Shown here: one piece after another, positions 1 to 11,335 of the stretch
Layout: each line of letters begins with the position of its first letter
Position numbering within the stretch: position 1 is the first letter of the stretch
Assembly: GCA_001023535.1 (NCBI GenBank)
Contig: CP011020.1
Location: forward strand, 620,001 to 684,000
Direction: 5' to 3'
Source: Pseudomonas chlororaphis
Lineage (GTDB): Bacteria; Pseudomonadota; Gammaproteobacteria; Pseudomonadales; Pseudomonadaceae
Length of the DNA stretch: 64,000 bases
Notes under the pieces: model-generated
Database searches by the model: none
What the model saw: only the letters and a program-made list of their open reading frames with translations
Told to the model about the DNA's origin: nothing
Translations under genes and position numbers: made by a program

Positions 1-1826
1 CCGACACCGTCGAAGGCGCCCCCCAGGCGCTGCATCTGCTGGATTACATCGGGGCGGATTATCCGGCGACGGTCGAGGCAGGCAAGGTCATCGACGAGGC
101 CGAGTACCGTGAACAGCTGGAATTCACCCAGGCGCTGGAAGGGCTGATCGCCGGGCTGCCGGCCAAGCCGCAGAAGGCTGAGCTGACCCAGGGCATCGGC
201 GCCCTGCGCAGTGCAATCACCCAGCGCCAGGAGGGCGCCGAAGTCGCCCGCCAGGCGCGGCAGTTGGGCGCGCGGCTGGCGGTGGCGTATGAGGTCAGCC
301 AGGCGCCGGTGATCACCCCGGACCCGAGCCGTGGCGCGCCGCTGTACGCCCAGAACTGCTCGGTGTGCCACGGTGCCAACGGCGCCGGCGATGGCCCGGC
401 CGGCGTCGGCCTCGAGCCACCGCCGGCCAATCTGCGCGATGGCCAGCGCCTGGATCGCCTGAGCCTCTATGCGATCTACAACACCCTCGGCATGGGCATC
501 GAAGGCACCGACATGCCGGCCTTCGCCGATCAGCTCGACGACCGTCAACGCTGGGACCTGGCCACCTACATCGCCAGCTTCAGCGCCGACCCGGCCGCTG
601 CCAAGGGCGAGCAGACCTACAACCTGGCCGACCTCGCCCGCCAGACCCCGGCCGAAGTCCTCGCCGCCCAGGGCCCAGCAGCGGCGGCCACCTTCCGAGC
701 CCAGCGTGCGCAGCCCCCGCAGGTGCAACGCGGCCCGGCGCAGTTGCTCGACTACACCGCGGCGACCCTGGACAAAAGCATCGCGGCTTATCGTGCCGGT
801 GACCATGACCAGGCCTATGACCTGTCGGTAGCGGCCTACCTGGAAGGTTTCGAGCTGGTGGAGAGCTCGCTGGATAACGTCGACGCCAATGTACGCAAAG
901 ACACCGAGAAAGCCCTGATGGCCTACCGTCAGTCGCTGCAGGACGGTTTGCCGGTGGAGCAGGCTGCCCAGCGCCTGGATGCGGCCAAGGCGAAACTCAA
1001 GGCGTCCGCCGACCTGTTGGGCGGCGATGGCTTGAGTTGGTCGCTGAGCTATATCTCCGGGCTGTTGATCCTGCTGCGTGAAGGCCTGGAAGCGATTCTG
1101 GTACTGGCGGCGATCCTCGCGTTCCTGCGTAACACCGGCCAGCAATCGGCGGTGCGCAGCGTCAACATCGGCTGGGGCCTGGCGTTGCTGGCCGGCCTGG
1201 CAACCTGGGGGCTGGCCGCCTATGTGATCGACGTCAGCGGCGCCCAGCGTGAGTTGCTCGAAGGCGCCACGGCGTTGTTCGCCAGTGTGATGGTGTTGTG
1301 GCTGGGGGTGTGGATGCACGACCGGCGCCACGCGGCGGCCTGGCAGGACTACATCAAAAGCAGTCTGGTGGGGGGCGGCGGCCGGTTCGGTTTCGCGATC
1401 CTGGCGTTCTTCTCGGTCTATCGCGAACTGTTCGAAGTGATCCTGTTCTACGAAACCCTGTGGTTGCAGGCAGGTCCCGCCGGGCACAACGCGGTGTTAG
1501 CGGGTGGCGCGACAGCGCTGGTCCTGCTGGTCGGGTTGGCCTGGGTGATCCTGCGCGGCTCGGCGAAGTTGCCGCTGGCGCTGTTCTTCAGCATCAACGC
1601 CGCGTTGCTGTGCGCGCTGTCGGTGGTGTTCGCCGGCCATGGCGTGAAGGCGTTGCAGGAGGCTGGGATCTTCGGTACCCGTCCGGTGGCCTTCTTCGAC
1701 TTCGACTGGCTGGGTATTCATGCCGATGCCTATTCGCTGGCCGCACAAGTGGTGGCGATCCTGGCGATCGTCGTGCTGTATGGCCGTAGCTGGGTGGCGG
1801 AGAAGCGCAAGGTGCAGGTGTCCTGA
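1..1826 (+). CDS. Cytochrome c-FTR1 family iron permease, 5'-truncated
   Basis: The reading frame is open from base 3, so the true start lies left of the window. A haem-binding CSVCH motif is at 357-371, in a class I cytochrome c domain. After a helical linker comes an FTR1 (EfeU-like) membrane domain of about seven segments from about 1040. It carries the two REXXE iron-binding motifs of the family, REGLE at 1077-1091 and RELFE at 1422-1436. The protein is expected in the inner membrane with the cytochrome domain periplasmic, coupling iron oxidation to high-affinity uptake; the coupling is inferred from domain fusion. The stop overlaps the next start by one base (TGATG), so translation of the two genes is probably coupled. 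Confidence 0.9.
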   Translation, partial: DTVEGAPQALHLLDYIGADYPATVEAGKVIDEAEYREQLEFTQALEGLIAGLPAKPQKAELTQGIGALRSAITQRQEGAEVARQARQLGARLAVAYEVSQAPVITPDPSRGAPLYAQNCSVCHGANGAGDGPAGVGLEPPPANLRDGQRLDRLSLYAIYNTLGMGIEGTDMPAFADQLDDRQRWDLATYIASFSADPAAAKGEQTYNLADLARQTPAEVLAAQGPAAAATFRAQRAQPPQVQRGPAQLLDYTAATLDKSIAAYRAGDHDQAYDLSVAAYLEGFELVESSLDNVDANVRKDTEKALMAYRQSLQDGLPVEQAAQRLDAAKAKLKASADLLGGDGLSWSLSYISGLLILLREGLEAILVLAAILAFLRNTGQQSAVRSVNIGWGLALLAGLATWGLAAYVIDVSGAQRELLEGATALFASVMVLWLGVWMHDRRHAAAWQDYIKSSLVGGGGRFGFAILAFFSVYRELFEVILFYETLWLQAGPAGHNAVLAGGATALVLLVGLAWVILRGSAKLPLALFFSINAALLCALSVVFAGHGVKALQEAGIFGTRPVAFFDFDWLGIHADAYSLAAQVVAILAIVVLYGRSWVAEKRKVQVS

Positions 1827-2281
1827 TGCGCGTCTGGATCGACGCCGACGCTTGTCCCAGGGCGGCGAAGGACCTGGTGGTCAAGTTCGCCCTGAAGCGT
1901 CGGTTCGAGGTGGTGTTGGTGGCGGGTCAGCCGCAGATCAAGCCAGGCCTGGCCTGTGTGAAGCTGATCGTGGTGCCCAGTGGCCCCGACGCTGCGGACG
2001 ACTATTTGGTGGAGCACGCCGCGCCGGGCGAACTGGTGATCTGCAGCGACGTGCCCCTGGCCGACCGATTGGTGAAGAAGGGCGTCGCGGCCCTTGATCC
2101 CCGCGGCAAGGCATTCGATGCCCAGAACATGGGGGAGCGGCTGGCGGTACGCAACCTGTTCACTGACCTGCGTGAACAGGGCCATGTCGGCGGCGGCCCG
2201 GCGGCGTACAGCGAGCGGGACAAGCAGGTATTCGCCAATGCGCTGGATCGGCTATTGACGCAATTGGCGCGTCAATCTTGA
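1826..2281 (+). CDS. UPF0178 (YaiI/YqxD, DUF188) family protein
   Basis: This 151-residue protein starts MRVWIDADACPRAAKD, the conserved DADACP opening of the YaiI/YqxD family, and has the family's normal length. The family is thought to have a PIN/NYN-like nuclease fold, but no function is established. It overlaps the iron permease by one base and is probably cotranscribed with it. The pairing with an iron permease gives no clear functional hint. Confidence 0.93.
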   Translation: MRVWIDADACPRAAKDLVVKFALKRRFEVVLVAGQPQIKPGLACVKLIVVPSGPDAADDYLVEHAAPGELVICSDVPLADRLVKKGVAALDPRGKAFDAQNMGERLAVRNLFTDLREQGHVGGGPAAYSERDKQVFANALDRLLTQLARQS

Positions 2282-2297
2282 ATCCTGCTCAGCGCCC

Positions 2298-2390
2298 CTG
2301 TGGGAGCTGGCCTGCTCGCCAAAGCGGTGTGTCAGCCAACGAATAGGCCGGCTGAACCGACGCCTTCGCGAGCAAGCCCGCTCCCACAGG
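2298..2390. repeat. REP palindrome pair (REPIN), GTGGGAGC family
   Basis: Two inverted REP units face each other: CTGTGGGAGCTGGCCTGCTC at the left end and its counterpart GAGCAAGCCCGCTCCCACAG at the right. They lie in the gap between convergent genes, a typical position for Pseudomonas REPs. The same core recurs at 42238, 47182 and 55186. Confidence 0.9.
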
Positions 2391-2424
2391 GTCCAGGCTA
2401 TCTCTGTGGGACTGGGCGGGGAGG

Positions 2425-3093
2425 TCAGGCGTCGTTTTCGTGGGTCAGTTCCAGCACCCGGTCCACCAGCTTGTTGATGCCCGAGGCCGCTTCGCTGATG
2501 TTCTTGGCCAACATGTAGGCCGGAGTGGTAACCAGTCTGCGGGCGGTGTCCTCGACGATGTCGGTGACGGCGCAGTCTTCGTGGGTGCCGCCCATCTTGG
2601 TCACGGCGGCGGCCGTGTCGGCGTCGGTGCCGATGGTGCAGAGCACACCAGGGCCGTAGATTTTTGCCGCCAGGGCCGGCGAGATGCACATCAAACCGAC
2701 CGGTTTACCGGCTTCGGCAAAGGCTTCGGCCAGGGCCAGCACTTGCGGTTGGACCGTGCACCCGGCGCCCTCGACGGCAAAGCTGGAGAGGTTCTTCGCC
2801 GCGCCAAAGCCGCCGGGCACGATCAACGCGTCGAAATCCTCGACGTTGGCCTCGCGCAGGTCCTTGACCTCGCCCCGGGCGATCCGCGCCGACTCCACCA
2901 GCACGTTGCGACTCTCGGGCATCTCTTCGCCCGTCAGGTGGTTGATCACATGCCGTTGAGCAATGTCGGGGGCGAAACATTGGACCTGGGCGCCGCGCTG
3001 GTCGAGGCGCAGCAAGGTGATCACGCTCTCGTGGATTTCGGCGCCGTCGTACACGCCACAGCCGGAAAGGATCACTGCAATTTTTTTGCTCAT
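2425..3093 (-). CDS. elbB: Isoprenoid biosynthesis glyoxalase ElbB (DJ-1/PfpI superfamily)
   Basis: The 222-residue product begins MSKKIAVILSGCGVYDGAEIHE, matching ElbB/YhbL, a DJ-1/PfpI-fold protein with weak glyoxalase activity linked in E. coli to isoprenoid synthesis. Two parts are typical: the nucleophile-elbow-like stretch around LMCISPALAAK and the EDCAVTDIV segment near the C terminus. Length is normal for the family. It is transcribed alone, divergently from the sterol-desaturase gene, and ends at a REP pair rather than an obvious T-tailed terminator. Confidence 0.94.
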   Translation of the reverse strand: MSKKIAVILSGCGVYDGAEIHESVITLLRLDQRGAQVQCFAPDIAQRHVINHLTGEEMPESRNVLVESARIARGEVKDLREANVEDFDALIVPGGFGAAKNLSSFAVEGAGCTVQPQVLALAEAFAEAGKPVGLMCISPALAAKIYGPGVLCTIGTDADTAAAVTKMGGTHEDCAVTDIVEDTARRLVTTPAYMLAKNISEAASGINKLVDRVLELTHENDA

Positions 3094-3216
3094 GGGTTTT
3101 TCTCCAGATTCATGGCGTTAAATGTCCACTAATTTGTCATTCGTTGCCATAGGGTTATCCGGCAGCTACACCTAATCTGCCGACTATCTCCCTGCTTCGC
3201 TTGCCCGGGTCGCATC

Positions 3217-4452
3217 ATGAATTTCATTCTGTATGCCGTGCCGTTCTTCTTCGTCCTGATTGCCGTCGAATTGCTGGCCGATCGCTGGCGCGGGGTCAGC
3301 CACTACCGGGTCGCGGACGCGATCAACAGCCTGAGCACCGGCGTGCTGTCGACCACCACCGGCCTCCTGACCAAGGGCGTGGGCCTGGTGACCTACGCCT
3401 TTGCCTTGAAGCACCTGGCGATCTTCTCGTTGCCGGGCGACCACGCCTTGACCTGGGTGTTCGCCTTCGTGCTCTACGACCTGTGCTACTACTGGCTGCA
3501 CCGCATGGGCCATGAGCGCAACATCCTCTGGGCCGCCCACTCGGTGCATCACCAGAGCGAGGACTACAACTTGTCCACGGCGTTGCGCCAGACCAGCACC
3601 GGCTTCCTGCTGAGCTGGGTCTTCTACCTGCCGCTGGCGGTCGCCGGGGTGCCGCTGGGGGTGTTCGTCAGCGTCGCGGCATTGAATTTGCTGTACCAGT
3701 TCTGGGTCCACACCCAACACATTCCCAAGCTCGGCTGGCTGGAGTGGTGTTTCGTCACGCCGTCCAATCATCGCGCCCACCATGCACAGAACCCTCTCTA
3801 CATGGATCGCAACTACGGCGGGGTGTTCATTATTTGGGACCGTCTGTTCGGCACCTTCCAGGAAGAAGACGACAACGAGCCGGTGATCTTCGGCGTCACC
3901 ACGCCACTGGCCAGCTGGAATCCGCTGTGGGCCAACCTGCAGTTTTACGCCCAGCTGTGGTCGGACGCTCGACGAGCCGGACGCTGGTGGGACAAGGTGC
4001 GGATCTGGTTCATGCCCACCGGTTGGCGGCCGGCGGACGTGGCGGCGAAGTACCCGCTGGCCAAGCCGGACCTGAGCCGTTTCGAGAAATTCGAGGTGCC
4101 GCTGGATGGGCGCCAGCAGTGGTACGTGGTGCTGCAATTCTGCGTCTACATTGCCTTGGGCAGTTATTTGATGAACCTGGAGACGCGTTTGCCGGTGGCC
4201 GCACTGGTGTTGGGCTGGGGCACGGTGGCGCTGGGTTTGTTCGTGCTGGGCGCGACCCTGGAGAATCGCCCGTGGGCGCTACGGCTGGAGTGCCTGCGGC
4301 TGGTGTCGAGCCTGCTGCTGGTGTGGCTGGCGCCGATGGCTGGGTTATGGCCGGCCAGCCCACTGGCCTGGGTCGGTGTGTTCAGTTACGGTCTGCTCAG
4401 CGGCATCGGCCTGTATGGCTGCCGGAGCCGATTCACTCGGTTGGCGTCGTAG
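3217..4452 (+). CDS. Sterol desaturase / fatty acid hydroxylase superfamily membrane protein
   Basis: A 411-residue integral membrane protein with the eight-histidine diiron signature of the superfamily: HRMGH and HSVHH in residues 94-111, a further HTQH, and NHRAHH at about residues 184-189. Members hydroxylate or desaturate lipid substrates; this branch resembles bacterial relatives of alkylglycerol monooxygenase (TMEM195). The C-terminal third adds several hydrophobic segments of unknown role. The substrate cannot be read from sequence. The 3' end overlaps the convergent DedA gene by 20 bp. Confidence 0.88.
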   Translation: MNFILYAVPFFFVLIAVELLADRWRGVSHYRVADAINSLSTGVLSTTTGLLTKGVGLVTYAFALKHLAIFSLPGDHALTWVFAFVLYDLCYYWLHRMGHERNILWAAHSVHHQSEDYNLSTALRQTSTGFLLSWVFYLPLAVAGVPLGVFVSVAALNLLYQFWVHTQHIPKLGWLEWCFVTPSNHRAHHAQNPLYMDRNYGGVFIIWDRLFGTFQEEDDNEPVIFGVTTPLASWNPLWANLQFYAQLWSDARRAGRWWDKVRIWFMPTGWRPADVAAKYPLAKPDLSRFEKFEVPLDGRQQWYVVLQFCVYIALGSYLMNLETRLPVAALVLGWGTVALGLFVLGATLENRPWALRLECLRLVSSLLLVWLAPMAGLWPASPLAWVGVFSYGLLSGIGLYGCRSRFTRLAS

Positions 4453-5056
4453 GTTCAGCGGGCCGGCTCTGCGCCAGGCGTTCGGCTTCAAGGGTCTTCT
4501 TCGCCAGCCGCGCATTCTTGATGCGGCGACGCAGCCACAGGCAGAGACCGAGGACCAACAAGGCGCCGAGTACCCACAACTCGTATTTCTTGATACTACC
4601 CAGCATGCCTTCGAGCACCGCGCCGAAGTGATACGCGGCGGCGGCCAGCGCCGTGGCCCAGATCGCCGCGCCGATGCCGTTGAGCAACAGGTAACGGCCC
4701 GGCGGGTAGCCCGACAGGCCGATCGCCACCGGCATCACCGTGCGCAAGCCATAGACGAAGCGGAAGCTCAGGACCCAGATGTCCGGGTGCCGGCGGATGT
4801 GCTCCAGGGCGCGATCACCCATCAATTGCCAGCGCGGCTTGCGCGCCAACAGCTTGCGCCCGTGCTTGCGGCCCAGGAAATACCACAGCTGGTCACCGGC
4901 GTAGCTGCCGCAGAACGCCACGACCACCACGAGATTGATGTCCATGTAGCCGCGGAACGCCAGGAAACCTGCGAGCACGAGGATGGTTTCACCTTCGAAG
5001 AACGTGCCGATGAACAGGGCCAGGTAGCCGAAGTCATGTAGAAATTGCTGGAGCAT
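4433..5056 (-). CDS. DedA family membrane protein
   Basis: This 207-residue protein opens with the DedA signature FGYLALFIGTFFEGETILVLAGFLA and contains the conserved FRFVYGLRTVMPVAIGLSG block at about residues 97-115. DedA proteins are inner-membrane, VTT/SNARE-associated-fold transporters. They are implicated in membrane-potential maintenance and undecaprenyl-phosphate or phospholipid flipping. The C-terminal tail (residues about 185-207) is charged and probably cytoplasmic. It is convergent with and slightly overlaps the sterol-desaturase-like gene, and divergent from hemB. Confidence 0.92.
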   Translation of the reverse strand: MLQQFLHDFGYLALFIGTFFEGETILVLAGFLAFRGYMDINLVVVVAFCGSYAGDQLWYFLGRKHGRKLLARKPRWQLMGDRALEHIRRHPDIWVLSFRFVYGLRTVMPVAIGLSGYPPGRYLLLNGIGAAIWATALAAAAYHFGAVLEGMLGSIKKYELWVLGALLVLGLCLWLRRRIKNARLAKKTLEAERLAQSRPAEPTTPTE

Positions 5057-5208
5057 TGTCTGGGTGCTGGCGAAATGAACGCGCAGCCTAACCCTTCAGA
5101 CACATTCAGGAAAGTATCGAAATGTGTCTCGACGTGAACATTTCCTACAACGACAATAACTGCGACGACAGGTCACAGGTGCACACAACTGTCATACGTT
5201 CGTCATAA

Positions 5209-6273
<1,065 letters not shown>

Positions 6274-6290
6274 CCTCCCAGGAACTTGCG

Positions 6291-8507
6291 ATGAATACCG
6301 AAGGACTCTCTGAAGTTGCCGTAAAAGACGCTCAACCGGTGGTCGAGCAAATCGCCGAGACACCACCGCAGATGGAGCCTGCTCCGCCTGCGGCCACCGA
6401 GCCCGCCCCGGCCCCGGCGATTGCGATCCCCAACCTGGATGACAGCAGCCTGTACATCCACCGCGAGCTGTCGCAACTGCAGTTCAACATCCGCGTGCTG
6501 GAGCAGGCGCTGGACGAGTCCTATCCATTGCTGGAGCGCTTGAAGTTCCTGCTGATCTTTTCCAGCAACCTGGATGAGTTCTTCGAAATCCGTGTCGCCG
6601 GCCTGAAGAAGCAGATCACGTTCGCCCGTGAACAGGCCGGTGCCGATGGCCTGCAGCCGCACCAGGCCCTGGCGCGTATCAGCGAGCTGGTCCACGGCCA
6701 GGTGGACCGCCAGTACGCGATTCTCAACGACATCCTGTTGCCGGAGCTGGAGAAACATCAGGTCCGCTTCATTCGCCGGCGCAACTGGAACACCAAGATC
6801 AAGACCTGGGTGCGCCGCTATTTCCGCGACGAGATCGCGCCGATCATCACCCCGATCGGCCTCGACCCGACGCACCCATTCCCGTTGCTGGTCAACAAGA
6901 GCCTGAACTTCATCGTCGAACTGGAAGGCATCGACGCCTTCGGTCGCGATTCCGGCCTGGCGATCATTCCGGCGCCGCGCCTGCTGCCACGTATCATCCG
7001 TGTACCGGAAGACGTGGGCGGCACGGGCGACAACTATGTGTTCCTGTCGTCGATGATCCACGCCCACGCCGATGACCTGTTCCAGGGCATGAAGGTGAAG
7101 GGTTGCTACCAGTTCCGCCTGACCCGCAACGCCGACCTGTCGGTGGACACCGAAGACGTCGAAGACCTGGCCCGCGCCTTGCGCGGCGAGCTGTTCTCCC
7201 GTCGCTACGGTGATGCGGTACGCCTGGAGGTGGCCGACACCTGCCCGAAACACCTGTCCGATTACCTGCTCAAGCAGTTCAACCTGCACGAAACCGAGCT
7301 GTATCAGGTCAACGGCCCGGTCAACCTGACCCGGTTGTTCAGCATCACCGGTCTGGACAGCCACCCGGAACTGCAATACCTGCCGTTCACGCCGCAGATC
7401 CCGAAACTGCTGCAAAACAGCGAGAACATCTTCAGCGTGATCAGCAAGCAGGACATCCTGTTGCTGCACCCGTTCGAGTCGTTCACGCCGGTGGTCGACC
7501 TGCTGCGCCAGGCCGCCAAGGACCCGCACGTCCTGGCGGTGCGCCAGACCCTGTACCGCAGCGGCGCCAACTCGGAAATCGTCGACGCCCTGGTGGACGC
7601 GGCGCGCAACGGTAAGGAAGTCACCGCGGTGATCGAATTGCGCGCGCGCTTCGACGAAGAGTCCAACCTGCAACTGGCCAGCCGCCTGCAAGCGGCCGGT
7701 GCGGTGGTGATCTACGGCGTGGTCGGTTTCAAGACCCACGCCAAGATGATGCTCATCCTGCGCCGCGAAGCCGGGGAGATCGTGCGTTACGCTCACTTGG
7801 GCACCGGCAACTACCACGCCGCCAACGCCCGCTTGTACACCGACTACAGCCTGCTGACCTCGGACGATGCCTTGTGTGAGGACGTCGGCAAGTTGTTCAG
7901 CCAGTTGATCGGCATGGGCAAGACGCTGCGCATGAAGAAGTTGCTGCATGCGCCGTTCACCCTGAAGAAGGGCATGCTCGACATGATCACCCGGGAGACG
8001 CAGTTCGCCCTGGATGGCAAGCCGGCCCACATCATTGCCAAGTTCAACTCGCTGACCGATCCGAAGATCATCCGTGCGTTGTACAAGGCCAGCCAGTCCG
8101 GCGTGCGCATCGACCTGGTGGTGCGGGGCATGTGCTGCCTGCGGCCGGGCATCCCGGGGGTGTCCCATAACATCCATGTGCGCTCGATCATCGGGCGCTT
8201 CCTGGAGCACACGCGGGTGTTCTACTTCCTCAACGGAGGCGAGGAGCAGATGTTCCTGTCCAGCGCCGACTGGATGGAGCGCAACCTCGACAAGCGGGTC
8301 GAGACCTGCTTCCCGGTGGAGGGCAAGAAGCTCATCCTGCGGGTCAAGAAGGAGCTGGAAAGCTACCTCACCGACAACACCCACAGCTGGAGCCTGCAGT
8401 CGGACGGTCGCTACATCCGCAACACGCCAACCGGCAACCAGAACCCGCGCAGCGCCCAGGCGACGTTGCTGGAGCGCTTGAGCAGCCCGGTGTTGACGGT
8501 TAGCTAG
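6291..8507 (+). CDS. ppk1: Polyphosphate kinase 1
   Basis: Reversibly polymerises the terminal phosphate of ATP into polyphosphate. The chosen ATG (AGGAA seven bases upstream) gives 738 residues; the frame remains open further upstream inside hemB. Two histidines stand in the catalytic PPK1 motifs: H483 in FKTHAKMM, the presumed autophosphorylation site, and H640 in [12 protein letters not shown]. The N terminus has a poorly conserved Ala/Pro-rich extension of about 45 residues before the conserved [14 protein letters not shown]. The gene follows hemB and is convergent with ppx, so the synthetic and degradative enzymes of polyphosphate lie tail to tail. Confidence 0.97.
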   Translation: MNTEGLSEVAVKDAQPVVEQIAETPPQMEPAPPAATEPAPAPAIAIPNLDDSSLYIHRELSQLQFNIRVLEQALDESYPLLERLKFLLIFSSNLDEFFEIRVAGLKKQITFAREQAGADGLQPHQALARISELVHGQVDRQYAILNDILLPELEKHQVRFIRRRNWNTKIKTWVRRYFRDEIAPIITPIGLDPTHPFPLLVNKSLNFIVELEGIDAFGRDSGLAIIPAPRLLPRIIRVPEDVGGTGDNYVFLSSMIHAHADDLFQGMKVKGCYQFRLTRNADLSVDTEDVEDLARALRGELFSRRYGDAVRLEVADTCPKHLSDYLLKQFNLHETELYQVNGPVNLTRLFSITGLDSHPELQYLPFTPQIPKLLQNSENIFSVISKQDILLLHPFESFTPVVDLLRQAAKDPHVLAVRQTLYRSGANSEIVDALVDAARNGKEVTAVIELRARFDEESNLQLASRLQAAGAVVIYGVVGFKTHAKMMLILRREAGEIVRYAHLGTGNYHAANARLYTDYSLLTSDDALCEDVGKLFSQLIGMGKTLRMKKLLHAPFTLKKGMLDMITRETQFALDGKPAHIIAKFNSLTDPKIIRALYKASQSGVRIDLVVRGMCCLRPGIPGVSHNIHVRSIIGRFLEHTRVFYFLNGGEEQMFLSSADWMERNLDKRVETCFPVEGKKLILRVKKELESYLTDNTHSWSLQSDGRYIRNTPTGNQNPRSAQATLLERLSSPVLTVS

Positions 8508-8539
8508 AGGTTTTCTGGAAGGGGCAGGCTCAGCTTTTC

Positions 8540-8631
8540 GTGGCGAGGGAGCTTGCTCCCGCTGGGCTGCGCAGCAGCCCCAGATCCTTGGGAGGGCTTC
8601 GCCCTCCAGCGGGAGCAAGCTCCCTCGCCAC
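8540..8631. repeat. REP palindrome pair, GTGGCGAGGGAGC family
   Basis: Inverted units GTGGCGAGGGAGCTTGCTCC and its complement at the right end bracket a GC-rich centre. It occupies the gap between convergent ppk1 and ppx. The same family is found at 38799-38885 and 62662-62792. Confidence 0.9.
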
Positions 8632-8651
8632 AGTTGGCTTGCGCTGCTGGA

Positions 8652-10154
8652 TCAGTGGATGTTCAGCACAATCCCCACCCGGGTCAGCCACTCGGCTTCC
8701 TGGGCGAAGTCGGCTTGGGTCAGCTGGTTTTCTTCCAGCCAACCGTCGGGGAACATCACGTCCAGCTGATCGCCGTCGGCGCGCAGGGCCACCTGGGGCA
8801 TGGCCTGGGTGCCGCGGATGTGGTGGAACAGGATCGCGAAGCGCAGCAGCACGCACAGGCGAATCAGCTTGATGCCGTCATCGCCGAACTCGGCAAACTT
8901 ATCCTTGGGAATGTTGCGCCGGTGCCCACGCACCAGCAGCGCGAGCATCTGTTGGTCTTCCCGGGAGAAACCCGCCAGGTCCGAGTGTTCGATCAGGTAG
9001 GCGCCGTGCTTGTGGTAGTGATAGTGGGCGATGTCCAGGCCCACTTCATGGACCTTGGCGGCCCAGCCCAGCAATTCGCGCCAGACGCCGTCGTTCAGGT
9101 CCCAGTCGTCAGCCACCTGGTCAAAGGCGTGCAGCGCCTTGCGTTCGACTCGCACGGCCTGTTCCTGGTCCACGTGGTAGCGCTCCATCAGCGAGCCCAG
9201 GGTGCGCTCGCGGACATCCTCATGGTGATGTCGTCCCAGCAGGTCGTAGAGTACGCCCTCGCGCAGGGCGCCCTCGCAGTGGTCCATGCGTTGCAGCTCC
9301 AGGGCATCGAAAATCGCTTCGAGAATCGCCAGGCCCGCCGGGAAAATCGCCCGACGGTCGGGCTTGATGCCTTCGAAATCGATCTTGTCCGACTCGCCGA
9401 GCTTGAACACCCGGCGCTTGAGCCAGGCCAGGCCCTCGGCATTGACCTCGCCTGCGCCATGGCCGCCGGCCTTGAGGGCCAGGCCAATGGCGCGGATGGT
9501 TCCGGAGGAGCCAATGGCCTCGTCCCAGGTCAGGCGGTGCAAGGCGTGTTCGATGCTCATGATTTCCAGGCGCGCCGCCGTGTAGGCCTGAGCATAGCGG
9601 GCCGGGGTGATCTTGCCGTCGCGGAAATACCGCTGGGTGTAGCTGACGCAGCCCATCTGCAGGCTCTCGCGCAGCAGCGGCTCGAAGCGTTGGCCGATGA
9701 TGAATTCGGTACTGCCACCGCCGATGTCCGCCACCAGGCGCTTGCCCGGGGTGTCGGCGAGGGTATGGGAGACGCCCAGGTAGATCAGGCGGGCTTCCTC
9801 TCGGCCGGAAATGACTTCCACCGGATGGCCGAGGATCTCTTCGGCGCGGCGGATGAACTCGCCCCGGTTGCGCGCTTCGCGCAGGGCGTTGGTGCCGACG
9901 ATCCGCACGGCGCCCAGGGGCATGCCGTTGATCAGTTGGGCAAAGCGCTTGAGGCAATCGAGCCCGCGCTGGATGGATTCTTCGCTCAGCTTGCGCTCTT
10001 CGTCGATGCCGGCGGCCAACTGGACCTTCTCGCCGAGCCGCTCAAGAATGCGGATTTCCCCGTTCTGGGCTTTGGCGACGACCATGTGGAAGCTGTTGGA
10101 GCCCAGGTCTATGGCAGCGATCAGGGACAGATTCTTGGCTTGGGATGGCGGCAT
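8652..10154 (-). CDS. ppx: Exopolyphosphatase
   Basis: Degrades polyphosphate (and possibly pppGpp) processively from the end; Ppx/GppA family with an ASKHA ATPase fold. The 500-residue protein starts [27 protein letters not shown], which includes the first phosphate-binding loop; the second, [10 protein letters not shown], is further on. The frame extends 46 codons further upstream, but that extension looks non-coding and runs into the fimbrial promoter region. The C-terminal half is the HD-like helical domain. Confidence 0.96.
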   Translation of the reverse strand: MPPSQAKNLSLIAAIDLGSNSFHMVVAKAQNGEIRILERLGEKVQLAAGIDEERKLSEESIQRGLDCLKRFAQLINGMPLGAVRIVGTNALREARNRGEFIRRAEEILGHPVEVISGREEARLIYLGVSHTLADTPGKRLVADIGGGSTEFIIGQRFEPLLRESLQMGCVSYTQRYFRDGKITPARYAQAYTAARLEIMSIEHALHRLTWDEAIGSSGTIRAIGLALKAGGHGAGEVNAEGLAWLKRRVFKLGESDKIDFEGIKPDRRAIFPAGLAILEAIFDALELQRMDHCEGALREGVLYDLLGRHHHEDVRERTLGSLMERYHVDQEQAVRVERKALHAFDQVADDWDLNDGVWRELLGWAAKVHEVGLDIAHYHYHKHGAYLIEHSDLAGFSREDQQMLALLVRGHRRNIPKDKFAEFGDDGIKLIRLCVLLRFAILFHHIRGTQAMPQVALRADGDQLDVMFPDGWLEENQLTQADFAQEAEWLTRVGIVLNIH

Positions 10155-10268
10155 GGGCAAAAAGTCTCGGTCGATAACCTTGCCATCCTGCCACGATCGA
10201 CCGTCGCCGCCAACGGATGCTGCCGGGTTTCGGTGGGTGACAGTTTTCGCCGTTCGCAAGAAATTTAC

Positions 10269-10333
10269 GTAGGAAAGTCTCATCTGTTTCATATGGGGTA
10301 GAGCTTTCCTACGATTGGCGATGATGTTTCCTG
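10269..10333 (+). promoter_or_regulatory. Three-heptad regulatory element, copy 1
   Basis: GTAGGAAA (10269-10276) and TTTCCTAC (10305-10312) form a perfect inverted octamer. A third unit, TTTCCTG (10327-10333), lies exactly 22 bp after the second. The same three units with identical spacing occur upstream of the second subunit gene. TTTCCTA is, as I recall, the heptad recognised by BvgA-type NarL/FixJ response regulators, and 22 bp is about two helical turns. The regulator itself is not in the window; assignment to that family is inference. Confidence 0.6.
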
Positions 10334-10510
10334 CTTATCTTTAAGGGTTTTTTTTCGATACTTTCGCCCGGCAATTTCGCCGTGATGCAGTTGTGGCCTC
10401 TTCTCAAATTCAGGATGAAACTCCACAAAATGTTTACATGTGGCTGGAATAAGGAAGTTCCGGGCGTTGCAGGATTGACATCAAGTTGATGATGTTTGAA
10501 GGAAGCGGAA

Positions 10511-11161
10511 ATGAAAAATAGTTTTGCGTTGGCGGCAGTCGCTGTAATCGCTTTGGCCTGCACTTCCGTGCAAGCGGCTGATTTGCAGGTGACGGGCAAT
10601 ATTTCCCCGGGCAGTTGCTCTCTGAATATCCCTACTTTGGCTGTCGATTATGGGCGAATCAGTGCCAATGATCTGAGCCCCGTCAATTACACAAGGCTGG
10701 GCAAGTTGAGTACGCCGTTTAACATTACCTGTGACGGCCCGACCCTGGTGGGGTTGAGTGCTGCCGATAATCGGGCCGCCAGCAAAGAGCACATGGCAAT
10801 GACGGTGATCGATCCCTGGTTAGCCTTGCCAATCAACTGCTTTGGGTTGGGCGCCAGCGCCGATGGTGGAAAAATCGGTGCCTTCAGCCTGCATGTTCGT
10901 AACTATTCCGTGGATGGGAGCACCGATTTCGAAACCATCTCGCAAGCGGGTAATACCTGGTTCGAGGCAGATGACATTATGCGGAGTAAACCTGATCGTA
11001 TTCTCACTTGGTCGGCTATTGGGGCCAGAAGCCCGCACCTTCTGACAACGGTCACGGGTGAGTTCCAGATCGAAGCGGCAATCAACAATACGACTGAGCT
11101 TGTGGTGAGCGACGATCTCCAGATCGATGGAAATGCGACGCTAGAACTGACCTACATTTGA
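10511..11161 (+). CDS. DUF1120 fimbrial subunit, copy 1
   Basis: A 216-residue secreted protein: Sec signal peptide of about 22 residues (LAAVAVIALACTSVQA^AD), then the DUF1120 pattern with paired cysteines (PGSCSLN and FNITCDGPT) and a C-terminal beta-strand-like ATLELTYI. DUF1120 proteins are subunits of Yhc-type chaperone-usher fimbriae, and a chaperone and usher follow here. I chose ATG 10511 over the in-frame ATG 10496 because GGAAGCGGAA is immediately upstream. It is a close paralogue of the next gene. It also contains one extra cysteine (PINCFGLG) that copy 2 lacks. Confidence 0.85.
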   Translation: MKNSFALAAVAVIALACTSVQAADLQVTGNISPGSCSLNIPTLAVDYGRISANDLSPVNYTRLGKLSTPFNITCDGPTLVGLSAADNRAASKEHMAMTVIDPWLALPINCFGLGASADGGKIGAFSLHVRNYSVDGSTDFETISQAGNTWFEADDIMRSKPDRILTWSAIGARSPHLLTTVTGEFQIEAAINNTTELVVSDDLQIDGNATLELTYI

Positions 11162-11169
11162 CGTCAATG

Positions 11170-11191
11170 CCAGTCCCGCTTCCGGGGCTGG
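11170..11191 (+). terminator. Stem-loop after subunit 1 (possible attenuator or mRNA stabiliser)
   Basis: CCAGTCCC (11170-11177) pairs with GGGGCTGG (11184-11191) around a 6-base loop, with one G-T wobble. Only a short, interrupted T run follows, so it may be a partial terminator or a processing/stability hairpin. The equivalent hairpin follows subunit 2. Confidence 0.5.
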
Positions 11192-11335
11192 TTCTTTACA
11201 GGGTTTGCGTTGAAGCGTATTGCCCAAAGGGAACAGGGCTGGTCTACACCTGCTCCGATGCTGCATGAACGATGATGGCCACTAACGGGTGCGGCTGAGT
11301 TTCTGGCGGGCAACGGTTATCTATAAGATATTTAT

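Noticed and set aside
8530..8872. Frames on both strands across the REP element between ppk1 and ppx
   Set aside because: They arise from the palindromic repeat and the antisense of the ppx 3' end.
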